Shown here piece after piece: positions 1-7,899 of a DNA stretch of 64,000 nt (within the stretch, counting starts at the first letter, position 1; each line of letters opens with the position of its first letter). The notes under the pieces were generated by a model that worked only from the letters and a program-made list of their open reading frames with translations, did no database searches and was not told where the DNA came from. Source of the DNA: Polaribacter vadi (GTDB taxonomy: Bacteria; Bacteroidota; Bacteroidia; Flavobacteriales; Flavobacteriaceae); NCBI RefSeq assembly GCF_001761365.1, contig NZ_CP017477.1:1734501-1798500 (forward strand), read 5' to 3'. Made by a program: the position numbers and the translations under genes.

Positions 1-2
1 CT

Positions 3-74
3 GCTTGGGAAACTTTGGAATTTACTTTAAACAACAAAGCAAAAGTTAACCAATTTGGCGTAACTGCCTATTAA
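3..74 (+). CDS. 3' end of an unidentified gene (partial)
   Basis: One frame stays open from the window edge for 23 codons and ends with TAA at 72-74, just before a hairpin that looks like a terminator. The C-terminal residues alternate polar and hydrophobic positions (LEFTLNNKAKVNQFGVTAY), like the closing strand of a beta-rich domain. That fits many secreted Bacteroidota enzymes but does not identify one. The family cannot be named from this fragment; it is listed because the open frame and the following terminator agree. Confidence 0.45.
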   Translation, partial: AWETLEFTLNNKAKVNQFGVTAY

Positions 75-78
75 CCTT

Positions 79-130
79 AAAAACATCGATTTTATGCTAA
101 ATTAATTTCAGGTAATTTCGATGTTTTTTT
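79..130 (+). terminator. Probable intrinsic terminator
   Basis: An 11-bp perfect stem (AAAAACATCGA at 79-89 pairing with TCGATGTTTTT at 118-128) encloses a 28-nt loop and runs into a T tract. It lies 5 bases after the stop of the partial gene. The long loop is unusual for a terminator. Confidence 0.55.
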
Positions 131-183
131 ATGTAACAATTTCAATTTTAAAGCGTTGTATTTGTATAAATAAAAACTAAACT

Positions 184-1284
184 GTGCTTAAAAATTTCTT
201 TCTTGTCTGTTCTGGAGTCGATAAAAACCTAATTAACGAATGTTCTAATGGCGAACAAAATAAATACGCTGGTATTGGAGCCACTGTTTTTTTTACAGCA
301 ATTATGGCAACCATTGCAGGCAGTTATGCTTTATTTACTGTGTTTGATAATTTGTTTGCAGCTATTTTCTTTGGATTGATTTGGGGGCTTTTAATCTTTA
401 ATTTAGATCGTTTTATAGTTTCGACAATCAAAAAGTCAGATTCTAAATTGAAAGAATTACTACAAGCTGCTCCAAGAATTGTCTTAGCGATTATTATTGC
501 TGTTGTAATTTCTAAACCTTTAGAATTAAAGTTGTTTGAGAAAGAAATCAATCAAGTTTTATTGACCAAAAAAAACCAAATGACTTTGGATAATAAAACG
601 CAAATAGCCCAACAATTTACGCCAGAAATTTCAAAAATAAATTCAGAAATTGAGGTTTTAAAACAAGAAGTGATTGGCAAAGAAAATGAAACCAATACTT
701 TGTATGAAACCTATATTGCAGAAGCTGAAGGTACAAAAGGAACTAAAAAATTAGGAAAAGGCCCTGTTTACGAAGAAAAAAGAGCCAAACACGATGCTTC
801 TTTATTGGCTTTAAATCAGTTGAAAAAAGAGACTCAAGAAACCATCAAAGAAAAAGAAACAGCCATTGCTGTTTTAGTGGAAAATCAAAAATTAGCGGAA
901 ACAAAATCGCAACCTATTATTGCTAATTTTGATGGATTAATGGCAAGAATAAATGCACTTGGAGAATTACCTTGGTTAACTTCCTTCTTTATTTTCTTAT
1001 TGTTTTTGGCTATTGAAACTTCGCCCATTATTGCAAAACTTTTAGCGCCAAAAGGCGAATACGATTTTAAGTTAGAGGAAAAATTATCGGCTGTAAAAAC
1101 TTGGGCTACGCAACAAATGCAGCAAAGAGAACAAATGTTGCAGGCAGATATTGCTATAGATAATAAAGTGTATAAAGATATTACTGCAGATGATGATTTG
1201 TATAACTACAAACAAAAAATGGCAAGAGAATTAATGAAACTACAAGCAGATTCTTTTTATAAGAAACAACAAAAAATGTTATAG
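184..1284 (+). CDS. DUF4407 domain-containing membrane protein
   Basis: A 366-residue protein of the DUF4407 family, which is common in Bacteroidota and has no assigned function. The start is GTG, giving MLKNFFLVCSG; the N-terminal pattern of a short amphipathic segment followed by CSGVDK matches the family start, so I keep GTG. Three hydrophobic segments lie at about residues 30-52, 57-80 and 95-112. A long charged coiled-coil region (about 120-245) follows, then a fourth membrane segment near 262-285 and a charged C-terminal tail. This gives an inner-membrane protein with a large helical soluble part. It stands alone between a terminator and a dispersed repeat, so the context gives no clue to its role. 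Confidence 0.8.
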   Translation: MLKNFFLVCSGVDKNLINECSNGEQNKYAGIGATVFFTAIMATIAGSYALFTVFDNLFAAIFFGLIWGLLIFNLDRFIVSTIKKSDSKLKELLQAAPRIVLAIIIAVVISKPLELKLFEKEINQVLLTKKNQMTLDNKTQIAQQFTPEISKINSEIEVLKQEVIGKENETNTLYETYIAEAEGTKGTKKLGKGPVYEEKRAKHDASLLALNQLKKETQETIKEKETAIAVLVENQKLAETKSQPIIANFDGLMARINALGELPWLTSFFIFLLFLAIETSPIIAKLLAPKGEYDFKLEEKLSAVKTWATQQMQQREQMLQADIAIDNKVYKDITADDDLYNYKQKMARELMKLQADSFYKKQQKML

Positions 1285-1321
1285 AAAAGTCTTCAGATTC
1301 TAATAATGACTACAAATTCAA

Positions 1322-1413
1322 ACAAGTTTAGCCCAGATTGAGGCATTTGTTTGAGCTCTTTTTGCCTTTTTGGGCAAAAAAGCGAGTGCTGAAAGCTGGA
1401 ATAGCTTCAAAAA
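1322..1413 (-). repeat. Dispersed stem-loop repeat, family A, copy 1 (inverted)
   Basis: Reading the minus strand gives the same order of blocks as the copies at 8856-8940 and 50357-50505: GAAGCTATTCCAGCTTTC, then a T-rich/A-rich hairpin, then TCAATCTGGGCTAAACTTG. The hairpin here pairs CTTTTTGCC with GGCAAAAAG around a TTTTT loop. No reading frame of note lies in it. Confidence 0.75.
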
Positions 1414-1446
1414 AAACTTAAAAACTTGGGATATTTGTAGTGTAAG

Positions 1447-1466
1447 ATCCCGATTTTTATCGGGAT
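1447..1466. repeat. Short inverted repeat
   Basis: ATCCCGAT (1447-1454) and ATCGGGAT (1459-1466) form a perfect 8-bp stem with a TTTT loop. It lies in the 476-bp gap between the DUF4407 gene and lysS. A few T residues follow on each strand, so it could act as a weak terminator, but no clear U tract follows. The rest of the gap (1467-1697) is AT-rich and I see nothing else in it. Confidence 0.4.
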
Positions 1467-1697
1467 TTGTTCAACTAACATTTTTAAAATTAGCTTCGCT
1501 TATTTAAAAATTAGTTTCACAAAAAAAAGCGTCCCATTTAAGGGAAGCTTTCCATTGGTTAACAAAACCAAAGACATTTTTTAAAAAAAATGCCAAAACA
1601 ACACAACTAAATGTTACTTCAACAAAAAGCAACACACAAATATACGTTGTTTTTGTAAATTCTAAAATAAATATCATTTTTTTTATAATTTTCGCAA

Positions 1698-1727
1698 TTG
1701 ACTATTTGTAGTTACATTGTATCTTTG
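1698..1727 (+). promoter_or_regulatory. lysS promoter (Bacteroidota type)
   Basis: TATCTTTG at 1720-1727 is a perfect TAnnTTTG -7 box, and TTG at 1698-1700 lies 19 bases upstream at the usual place for the -33 box. The lysS ATG follows 33 bases after the -7 box. The -33 TTG is in frame with lysS, so a naive start call would place translation initiation inside the promoter. Confidence 0.75.
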
Positions 1728-1760
1728 TGGCTTAATAAAATCAGAAAATTTAAAGACCAA

Positions 1761-3455
1761 ATGCAATTATCAGAACAAGAAGTTGTACGTAGACAAAAGC
1801 TTACAAAATTAAGAGATTTAGGTATTAATCCTTATCCAGCAGATTTATTTCCTGTAGATTCAAACTCAAAGGAAATAAAACAGGAATATGTAGAAGGAAA
1901 ACAGGTGGTAATTGCTGGTCGTTTAATGGTGATTAATATTCAAGGAAAAGCTTCTTTTGGACAATTGCAAGATGGTGAAGGTAGAATTCAGTTGTATTTT
2001 AATAGAGATGAAATTTGCGAAGGTGAAGACAAATCTATGTACAATGATGTCTTTAAAAAATTATTAGATCTAGGAGATTTTATTGGTGTTACTGGTACTC
2101 TTTTTACTACTAAAGTTGGTGAAAAAACAGTAATGGTTAAGGAGTTTAAAATGTTATCTAAATCTTTAAAACCTTTGCCAATTCCTAAAGTAAAAGATGG
2201 TAAAACATACGATGCTTTTACAGATCCAGAAATGCGTTACAGACAACGTTACGCAGATTTGGTGGTAAATCCAAAAGTAAAAGAAGTGTTTATTAAAAGA
2301 ACAAAATTGTTTAATGCAATGCGTTCTTTCTTTAATAACGCTGGTTATTTTGAAGTTGAAACACCTGTTTTACAGCCAATTCCTGGAGGTGCAGCTGCAA
2401 GACCTTTTATAACGCATCATAATTCTTTGGATATTCCTTTATATATGAGAATTGCCAATGAATTGTATTTAAAAAGATTAATTGTTGGTGGTTTTGATGG
2501 TGTGTATGAATTCTCTAAAAACTTTAGAAATGAAGGAATGGATAGAACTCATAATCCTGAATTTACAGCCATGGAAATCTATGTATCGTACAAAGATTAT
2601 AATTGGATGATGGATTTTTGTGAGCAACTTTTAGAGCATTGTTCAATTGCTGTAAATGGAACTTCAGAAGCTACTTTTGGCGAGCATAAAATAGATTTTA
2701 AAGCTCCTTATGCAAGAGTAACCATGGCAGATTCTATTAAACATTTTACCGGTTTTGATATTACTGGAAAAACCGAAGATGAAATTAGAGCTGCTGCAAA
2801 ATCAATGAAAATTGAGGTTGATGAAACCATGGGGAAAGGAAAATTAATTGATGAAATTTTTGGTGAAAAATGTGAAGGAAACTACATTCAGCCAACTTTT
2901 ATTACAGATTATCCTAAAGAAATGTCTCCACTTTGTAAAGAACATAGAGACAACCCAGAATTAACAGAGCGTTTTGAGTTAATGGTTTGTGGTAAAGAAA
3001 TTGCAAACGCGTATTCTGAATTAAATGATCCAATTGACCAGCGTGAGCGTTTTGAACATCAATTAAAATTAGCTAAAAAAGGAGATGATGAAGCTACCGA
3101 ATTTATTGATGAAGATTTCTTAAGAGCTTTAGAATACGGAATGCCTCCAACTTCTGGAATGGGAATTGGAATGGATAGATTAATTATGTTTTTAACCAAT
3201 AATCAATCGATTCAAGAAGTGCTGTTCTTTCCTCAAATGAGACCAGAGAAAAAAGCGCCTTCTATTGAATTAAATGATGATGAAAAAGCAGTTTTGGCAA
3301 TGATTACAAAAGCAGAAAAAATAGAATTAAACGAATTGAAAACGCAATCTGGTTTATCGAACAAAAAATGGGATAAAACCATTAAAGGTTTAACGAAGAA
3401 AGATGTTGCCAAAGTTTCTAAAACTGAGGAAGGTTTGTTTGTAGAAATTATGTAA
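1761..3455 (+). CDS. lysS: Lysine--tRNA ligase, class II
   Basis: This enzyme charges tRNA-Lys with lysine using ATP, in the cytosol. The protein has 564 residues from ATG at 1761, starting MQLSEQEVVRRQKL as in other LysRS. The N-terminal OB-fold anticodon-binding domain spans about residues 40-165. The class II catalytic core has motif 1 (FEVETPVLQ), motif 2 (FRNEGMDRTHNPEFT) and motif 3 (GMGIGMDRL). A C-terminal extension of about 65 residues follows the core, resembles a winged helix, and is typical of Bacteroidota LysRS. The frame is open back to a TTG at 1698, but that TTG lies in the promoter, so it is not the start. A strong terminator follows the gene, which is therefore probably monocistronic. 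Confidence 0.96.
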   Translation: MQLSEQEVVRRQKLTKLRDLGINPYPADLFPVDSNSKEIKQEYVEGKQVVIAGRLMVINIQGKASFGQLQDGEGRIQLYFNRDEICEGEDKSMYNDVFKKLLDLGDFIGVTGTLFTTKVGEKTVMVKEFKMLSKSLKPLPIPKVKDGKTYDAFTDPEMRYRQRYADLVVNPKVKEVFIKRTKLFNAMRSFFNNAGYFEVETPVLQPIPGGAAARPFITHHNSLDIPLYMRIANELYLKRLIVGGFDGVYEFSKNFRNEGMDRTHNPEFTAMEIYVSYKDYNWMMDFCEQLLEHCSIAVNGTSEATFGEHKIDFKAPYARVTMADSIKHFTGFDITGKTEDEIRAAAKSMKIEVDETMGKGKLIDEIFGEKCEGNYIQPTFITDYPKEMSPLCKEHRDNPELTERFELMVCGKEIANAYSELNDPIDQRERFEHQLKLAKKGDDEATEFIDEDFLRALEYGMPPTSGMGIGMDRLIMFLTNNQSIQEVLFFPQMRPEKKAPSIELNDDEKAVLAMITKAEKIELNELKTQSGLSNKKWDKTIKGLTKKDVAKVSKTEEGLFVEIM

Positions 3456-3464
3456 TAATTTCTA

Positions 3465-3485
3465 ATACTGAACTTGTTTCAGTAT
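3465..3485. repeat. CTGAA palindrome, family B
   Basis: ATACTGAA and TTCAGTAT form a perfect 8-bp stem around the loop CTTGT, directly after lysS. The same arms with 5-nt loops recur at 13088-13108, 50393-50413 and 50452-50472. Confidence 0.6.
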
Positions 3486-3504
3486 CTTCCAAATTAAAAT
3501 AATT

Positions 3505-3539
3505 AAAAAGGAATTACAGCAATGTAGTTCCTTTTTTTT
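3505..3539 (+). terminator. lysS terminator
   Basis: AAAGGAATTACA pairs with TGTAGTTCCTTT around a 4-nt loop, with one mismatch in the stem, and is followed by a run of T. It lies 50 bases past the lysS stop. Confidence 0.75.
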
Positions 3540-3609
3540 ATGCTGATAAATTGTTTTTCAAAGTTTAAAATCAAAAGAAAAATAAATTTTTAAAAATAAG
3601 ACAAAAGTC

Positions 3610-3629
3610 GTATATTTGAAGTCAAATGT
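3610..3629 (+). promoter_or_regulatory. Promoter with overlapping palindrome for the toxin-antitoxin operon
   Basis: TATATTTG at 3611-3618 fits the TAnnTTTG -7 box and lies 20 bases before the antitoxin ATG. An imperfect 20-bp palindrome centred on TTTGAAGTCAAA covers the box and the expected transcription start. Xre-type antitoxins usually repress their own operon, so this is a natural candidate operator. Confidence 0.55.
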
Positions 3630-3638
3630 ATTTTTATT

Positions 3639-4145
3639 ATGGATTATAAAAAAAACACTTCCAATTTTGCTGTGGTTAATGAAGCGATAAATAGTTATGT
3701 AACAAATTTAAATACAGCGTCTATCTTTAATTTCAATAAAGAAAATAATTCTTTTTCAGATTTTTTTGATAATAAAATGCTTGTTATTCAGGTTATTAAA
3801 AAAGGATTGCCTTATAAAATATTTAATGCTATTAAAAAAATAATTCCTTTTACGGAAGATGAATGGGCAAACTATTTAAATATTTCTAAAAAATCCTTAC
3901 AAAGATATAGCAATGACAAAAATCATTTATTTAAACCAATTCATACAGAAAAAATTATAGAATTGGCAGAAGTTACCAATTTTGGTAAAGATGTTTTTGA
4001 TTCTACAGAACAATTTTATTTGTGGTTAAATACACCATTATTTGTCTTCAATAATTTAAAACCTTCAGAACTTTTACAAGATTCTTATGGTAAAGAATTG
4101 GTGATGGAAGAATTAAACAGAATAGAGCATGGAATTTTTGGCTAA
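3639..4145 (+). CDS. Xre/MbcA/ParS-type antitoxin (DUF2384)
   Basis: The antitoxin partner of a RES-type toxin. The 168-residue protein has a helix-turn-helix region around EDEWANYLNISKKSLQRY (about residues 70-90). This is followed by the DUF2384 toxin-binding region with the typical block near the C-terminus (FYLWLNTPLFVFNNLKPSELL) and the ending MEELNRIEHGIFG. Antitoxins of this family bind DNA at the operon promoter and block the active site of the RES toxin. The stop codon overlaps the toxin start in TAATG, which implies coupled translation. The start ATG follows a good -7 box and a palindrome. Confidence 0.88.
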   Translation: MDYKKNTSNFAVVNEAINSYVTNLNTASIFNFNKENNSFSDFFDNKMLVIQVIKKGLPYKIFNAIKKIIPFTEDEWANYLNISKKSLQRYSNDKNHLFKPIHTEKIIELAEVTNFGKDVFDSTEQFYLWLNTPLFVFNNLKPSELLQDSYGKELVMEELNRIEHGIFG

Positions 4146-4603
4146 TGAAGCTTTTTAGACTATCCAAGAAAAAATACGCAACTGCTTTTAATGGAAAAGG
4201 TGCAGCAAAATCTAACAACAGATGGAACTCTAAAGGCACAGAAATTATCTACACAGCAGAAAGCAGAGCTTTAGCCATGGCAGAAGTTGCAGTTCATGTA
4301 ACAATGGCGACTTTACCAAAAGATTTTGTGATGCTTACTATTGATGTTCCTGATGAAATTGAAATCAAAAAAATTGATTTGAAAGATTTAGATGAAAACT
4401 GGAATATGATGTTACCAAATTCTAAAACTAAAAAAATTGGCGATGTATTTATTGATGATTTGGAATTCTGTATTTTAAAAGTACCTTCTGCAGTTGTGAA
4501 AGGCGATTTTAATTATTTGATAAATCCGCATCATAAAATGTTTAAAAAGATTAAAATAATTGATGTAACCAATTTTCCTTTTGATAAAAGAATCTTTCAA
4601 TAA
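4145..4603 (+). CDS. RES-domain toxin (NAD-degrading family)
   Basis: A 152-residue toxin of the RES family, whose studied members degrade NAD+ by hydrolysis or phosphorolysis and stop growth. The three residues that name the family are visible: Arg26 in NNRWNSKG, Glu47 in AMAEVAVH and Ser115 in LKVPSAVV. The typical NYLINPHH segment follows near residue 125. Length is normal for the family and nothing suggests decay. It is translated from an ATG that overlaps the antitoxin stop by one base. A 62-bp gap then separates it from glsA, which has its own start region, so glsA is probably not part of the module. Confidence 0.9.
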   Translation: MKLFRLSKKKYATAFNGKGAAKSNNRWNSKGTEIIYTAESRALAMAEVAVHVTMATLPKDFVMLTIDVPDEIEIKKIDLKDLDENWNMMLPNSKTKKIGDVFIDDLEFCILKVPSAVVKGDFNYLINPHHKMFKKIKIIDVTNFPFDKRIFQ

Positions 4604-4665
4604 AAAAGCAATTTCGTAAAATTTTAAAGGATATTTGTCCGATAAATAATTTTGAAAACCCATCA

Positions 4666-5583
4666 ATGGAAACTTACAAGAAAATAATTGAAGACATTTA
4701 TTTAGAATTAAAAAATGTTGATGACATAGGTAAAGTTGCCAATTATATTCCTGAATTAGGAAATGTAAACGACAAAAATTTTGGAATTCATATTACTACA
4801 ATTGATAAAAATTCTTTTGGAATTGGCGATCATGAAAAAAAGTTTTCCATACAAAGTATCTCTAAAATTTTATCTTTAACCTTAGCCTATAAATTAGAAG
4901 GAGAAGCTTTATGGGATAGAGTTGATGTTGAGCCTTCTGGAAATCCTTTTAATTCTTTACAGCAATTAGAATCTGACAAAGGAATTCCTAGAAATCCGTT
5001 TATAAATGCTGGAGCTATTGTTATTTCAGACATTTTAGTTGGACATTTTAAAAATCCAAAGGAAGATTTTTTGAGTTTTTGTAAGGGCATTTCTAACAAT
5101 CCAACCTTAAATTATTCTGAGAAAGTTGCGCAATCTGAAAAGAAAACTGGCTTTAGAAATAAAGCACTTTGTAATTTTATAAAATCTTTTGGTAATATTA
5201 AAAATGATACAGAAAAGGTTTTAGATTTTTATTTTCATATGTGCTCTTTAAGAATGAGCTGCAAAGATTTATCTGAAATATTTCTTTATTTGGCAGACGA
5301 TAATTTTTTGTGTCAAAAAGGAAAGAGAATCCTCACAGAAAGTCAGGCAAAGAGAATTAACGCAATTATGCTTACTTGTGGTTTTTATGACGAATCTGGC
5401 GAATTTGCTTTCAGAGTTGGTTTACCAGGAAAAAGTGGTGTTGGTGGTGGTATTGTAGCTATTCATCCAGACAAATTTTGTATTACAGTTTGGAGTCCGA
5501 AATTAAATGTAAAAGGTAACTCTTATAAAGGAATGTTGTTTTTGGAAAAGTTTACATCAAAAACTGAATCCTCAATTTTTTAG
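4666..5583 (+). CDS. glsA: Glutaminase
   Basis: This enzyme hydrolyses L-glutamine to glutamate and ammonia. It belongs to the serine-dependent glutaminase family with a beta-lactamase-like fold. The 305-residue length is standard for the family. The catalytic Ser-x-x-Lys motif is Ser64-Ile-Ser-Lys67 in FSIQSISK. Other family blocks are EPSGNPFNS, NPFINAGAI and, near the C-terminus, GLPGKSGVGGGI. No signal peptide is present, so the enzyme is cytosolic. In bacteria such enzymes often help in acid resistance or nitrogen supply; nothing nearby points to one of these. I see no clear -7 box in the short upstream gap. Confidence 0.95.
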   Translation: METYKKIIEDIYLELKNVDDIGKVANYIPELGNVNDKNFGIHITTIDKNSFGIGDHEKKFSIQSISKILSLTLAYKLEGEALWDRVDVEPSGNPFNSLQQLESDKGIPRNPFINAGAIVISDILVGHFKNPKEDFLSFCKGISNNPTLNYSEKVAQSEKKTGFRNKALCNFIKSFGNIKNDTEKVLDFYFHMCSLRMSCKDLSEIFLYLADDNFLCQKGKRILTESQAKRINAIMLTCGFYDESGEFAFRVGLPGKSGVGGGIVAIHPDKFCITVWSPKLNVKGNSYKGMLFLEKFTSKTESSIF

Positions 5584-5693
5584 GAGTTTTTTTGTAGGTT
5601 TCAATTAAAATGATGAACTTTCTGCTTTCAATCAAAACTAAATGATATGAAAGCATTTGAAATTTATTGTTTTTATTCTTTAAAGATGCTAAA

Positions 5694-5840
5694 AATAACA
5701 ATGGTAATTACATGTTAGAAGAATCTTGGAATATTGCTGTTATTGGAAATGATTTCGATTTATAAGGACATCAAAAAAAAAAGAACTATTCTAGCAACAC
5801 CTATGGCTATATGATTTCATCAGTAAAAATAATACTATAA
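5694..5840 (+). pseudogene. Possible remnant of a small gene
   Basis: A frame reads NYMLEESWNIAVIGNDFDL, hits one TAA at 5763-5765, and continues as GHQKKKNYSSNTYGYMISS to a second TAA at 5838-5840, directly before the next gene. The composition before and after the internal stop looks protein-like, so this may be the tail of a decayed gene. I recognise no family. It could also be chance in an intergenic gap. Confidence 0.25.
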
Positions 5841-6614
5841 ATGAGTGACAAAATAATAGATTTATTTGAAGAAATTTTTACGACACATAAAGAATATTGT
5901 GGAACTGTTATTGAAACTCACATTCAAAAACTAAAGGAATTAGATACATATCTACCTCCAATGCAATCGTTTTTTATTGTTACCAATACAACTACACAAA
6001 AATATCCTTTTATCAGTAAAAACTTCGAATACACACTTGGTTTGGATAGAGAAAAAATGACTACAATAGGTGCTCCTTATTGGTTTTCTCATTTTCATCC
6101 AGAAGACATTCCTATTTGGATGCGCGCTTTAAACGACTTAATGTTGTTTACAATGACAGAAGTTCCGATTGAAGACAGAAGTAAATTAAGTTATACTTGG
6201 AATTTTAGAGTAAAAAATAATAAAGACGAATATTTGAATGTGTATGAGCATCAAACACCAACTTATTTTGATGAAAATGGGAAACCAATTATTGGAATTG
6301 CGCATCAAAGTGTTATTGGTGGTGATGAAAAGAGACCAATTATTGCAACAGTAAAAAAATTAAATAAAAAAAATGAGTATGAAACTATTTTTTATAAAAA
6401 TTACTCACAAAAATTACTCACAGTTTCTTTAACCAATAGAGAAAAGGATATAGTTAGGTTGTTGGCATTAAACAATACTACCAATCAAATTGCTGAAAAA
6501 TTGCATATAAGTCCACATACAGTAAGTGCGCATAGAAAAAATATTTTAGCAAAGTTAAATTTCGATTCTACTAAAGAATTAGTACAGTATTGTTTGGTAA
6601 ATCTTTTGTTTTAA
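5841..6614 (+). CDS. PAS-LuxR transcriptional regulator
   Basis: A 257-residue regulator. The N-terminal two thirds read like a PAS sensor domain (about residues 35-165, with YPFISKNFEYTLGLDREKM near its start and GIAHQSVIGG at its end). The C-terminal 60 residues are a LuxR-type helix-turn-helix: LTNREKDIVRLLALN, then QIAEKLHISPHTVSAHRKNI with the recognition helix. It has no receiver domain and no membrane segment, so the signal is probably a cytosolic small molecule or cofactor. It starts at ATG, preceded by the putative gene remnant, and ends in a strong terminator, so it is a single-gene unit. The target genes cannot be told from the sequence. Confidence 0.85.
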   Translation: MSDKIIDLFEEIFTTHKEYCGTVIETHIQKLKELDTYLPPMQSFFIVTNTTTQKYPFISKNFEYTLGLDREKMTTIGAPYWFSHFHPEDIPIWMRALNDLMLFTMTEVPIEDRSKLSYTWNFRVKNNKDEYLNVYEHQTPTYFDENGKPIIGIAHQSVIGGDEKRPIIATVKKLNKKNEYETIFYKNYSQKLLTVSLTNREKDIVRLLALNNTTNQIAEKLHISPHTVSAHRKNILAKLNFDSTKELVQYCLVNLLF

Positions 6615-6643
6615 AGATTTTAAACTAAAAATTATATAAAAGC

Positions 6644-6674
6644 AAAGAGACCGTAAAAACGGTCTCTTTTTTTG
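6644..6674 (+). terminator. Strong intrinsic terminator
   Basis: AAAGAGACCGT pairs perfectly with ACGGTCTCTTT around an AAAA loop, followed by a T run. It terminates the PAS-LuxR gene. Confidence 0.9.
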
Positions 6675-6775
6675 TGATTAAAAATCACTCATGATAGATA
6701 GTCCCCCAACTTTCCATCAAATTTTCAGGTGTGATTAACACACAACTTCAATTTTATGGTCTACAATTTCCTTTA

Positions 6776-7051
6776 TTAGGAATTATAATTATATTTTTTT
6801 TCTTTTATTTCAGTAGCAATATTGTTTATAGACTCAATAACACCTTCAAAAATTTCAGTTTTCACAAAGCTACTTACTTGTAAATTCTTTTTTTTGGAAT
6901 AGTAATCGAACAAAAATTTTTGTATTAAAACTCTTGAACCTAAGCCAAATAACTTCTTAAAAGTTGTTAAAAACAAAGCAAATATAGTAGATAAATTGTT
7001 AGTAATCAAATCTATATTAATACTTCTTTTCTTTAACGCTACAACACTCAC
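6776..7051 (-). CDS. Small hypothetical protein downstream of an ECF sigma factor
   Basis: An open frame of 91 codons from GTG, with no internal Met. It lies 35 bases behind the ECF sigma gene on the same strand, so it is likely co-transcribed. The protein is basic and contains the block TIFALFLTTFKKLFGLGSRVLIQKFLFDYYSKKK. The frame stays open upstream of the GTG and would add a hydrophobic stretch (NINFYVISVVVSVVAL), but no ATG is available, so the true start is uncertain. I recognise no family. The position would suit a regulator of the sigma factor, but no anti-sigma zinc-finger motif (HxxxCxxC) is present, so that role is only a guess. Confidence 0.5.
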   Translation of the reverse strand: MSVVALKKRSINIDLITNNLSTIFALFLTTFKKLFGLGSRVLIQKFLFDYYSKKKNLQVSSFVKTEIFEGVIESINNIATEIKEKKYNYNS

Positions 7052-7086
7052 TACAACTGAGATTACGTAAAAATTTATGTTCTTAA

Positions 7087-7674
7087 CTAAACTACTTCTT
7101 CTAATAATTCTGAATAAATACTTACAGCTTTATGTCTAGCTCTTTTAATTCTCATTTTAACAGCACTTTCACCAATGGCTAATGATTCTTTAATTTCTTT
7201 AATACTTATATCATCTTGATATTTCATTAATAGAATCATTTTATCTTTTGGCTCCATCAACTCCAAAGTTCTTCCCAATTTTTCTGATTTTACTGCAAAT
7301 AAATCTGTCTCTTCTATATTCATAGAAACATCATCATCTTTAATAACATCAGTTACCACTGTAAATTTCTCTTTTTTCTTGTAGCTATTTCTTTGAACAT
7401 AATTTACACAAAAATTATAGGTAAAAGAATATAACCAAGTAGAAAATTTAGCCTTTCCTTTAAAAGTTTTCAATTTTAGGAACAATCTAATAAAAACATC
7501 GTGTGTTAAATCTTCTGCCTCTTCTTTACTATTTGCAAATCCATAACATTTATTAAACACAACTTTAGAGAACCTGTCATATAAAACAGCAAATAATTGT
7601 GAGTTGTTTGTTTCAACTATTTCAAAGACTAACTCTTCGTCTGTCAATAAATATGCAAAATTTGTTTTCAACAT
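7087..7674 (-). CDS. ECF-type RNA polymerase sigma factor
   Basis: A 195-residue sigma-70 family factor of the extracytoplasmic-function group. Region 2 shows EEAEDLTHDVFIRLFLKL followed by FSTWLYSFTYNFCVNYVQR, the -10-binding part. Region 4 ends the protein with DDISIKEIKESLAIGESAVKMRIKRAR, the helix-turn-helix for the -35 element. It is transcribed away from rpoD and followed closely by a small basic protein. A partner anti-sigma factor of a known type is not seen. The start ATG is followed by LKTNFAYLLTDEELV, typical of the family. Confidence 0.92.
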   Translation of the reverse strand: MLKTNFAYLLTDEELVFEIVETNNSQLFAVLYDRFSKVVFNKCYGFANSKEEAEDLTHDVFIRLFLKLKTFKGKAKFSTWLYSFTYNFCVNYVQRNSYKKKEKFTVVTDVIKDDDVSMNIEETDLFAVKSEKLGRTLELMEPKDKMILLMKYQDDISIKEIKESLAIGESAVKMRIKRARHKAVSIYSELLEEVV

Positions 7675-7899
7675 GTATTATTTTTAAAACAAAAAAAGTA
7701 AAAAAATCAGGTTTCATATTTAAAAATAAGTTAGACTGTACTAAAAACACGTTGAATGTTTTATTCATTACTTTAAAATGTTTGTCACTTTAAAACATCA
7801 CTTAAAAAAAAATAAACCTTTTTTGTAACATTTATTTAAAAGCTTACGTATAAGTAATTGTAACGATTACATTAATCTTATAAAGTTATAGCAAATTAA

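Noticed and set aside
1698..1760. N-terminal extension of LysRS from TTG
   Set aside because: These codons overlap the -33 and -7 promoter boxes and have no similarity to LysRS starts; the ATG at 1761 gives the family N-terminus.
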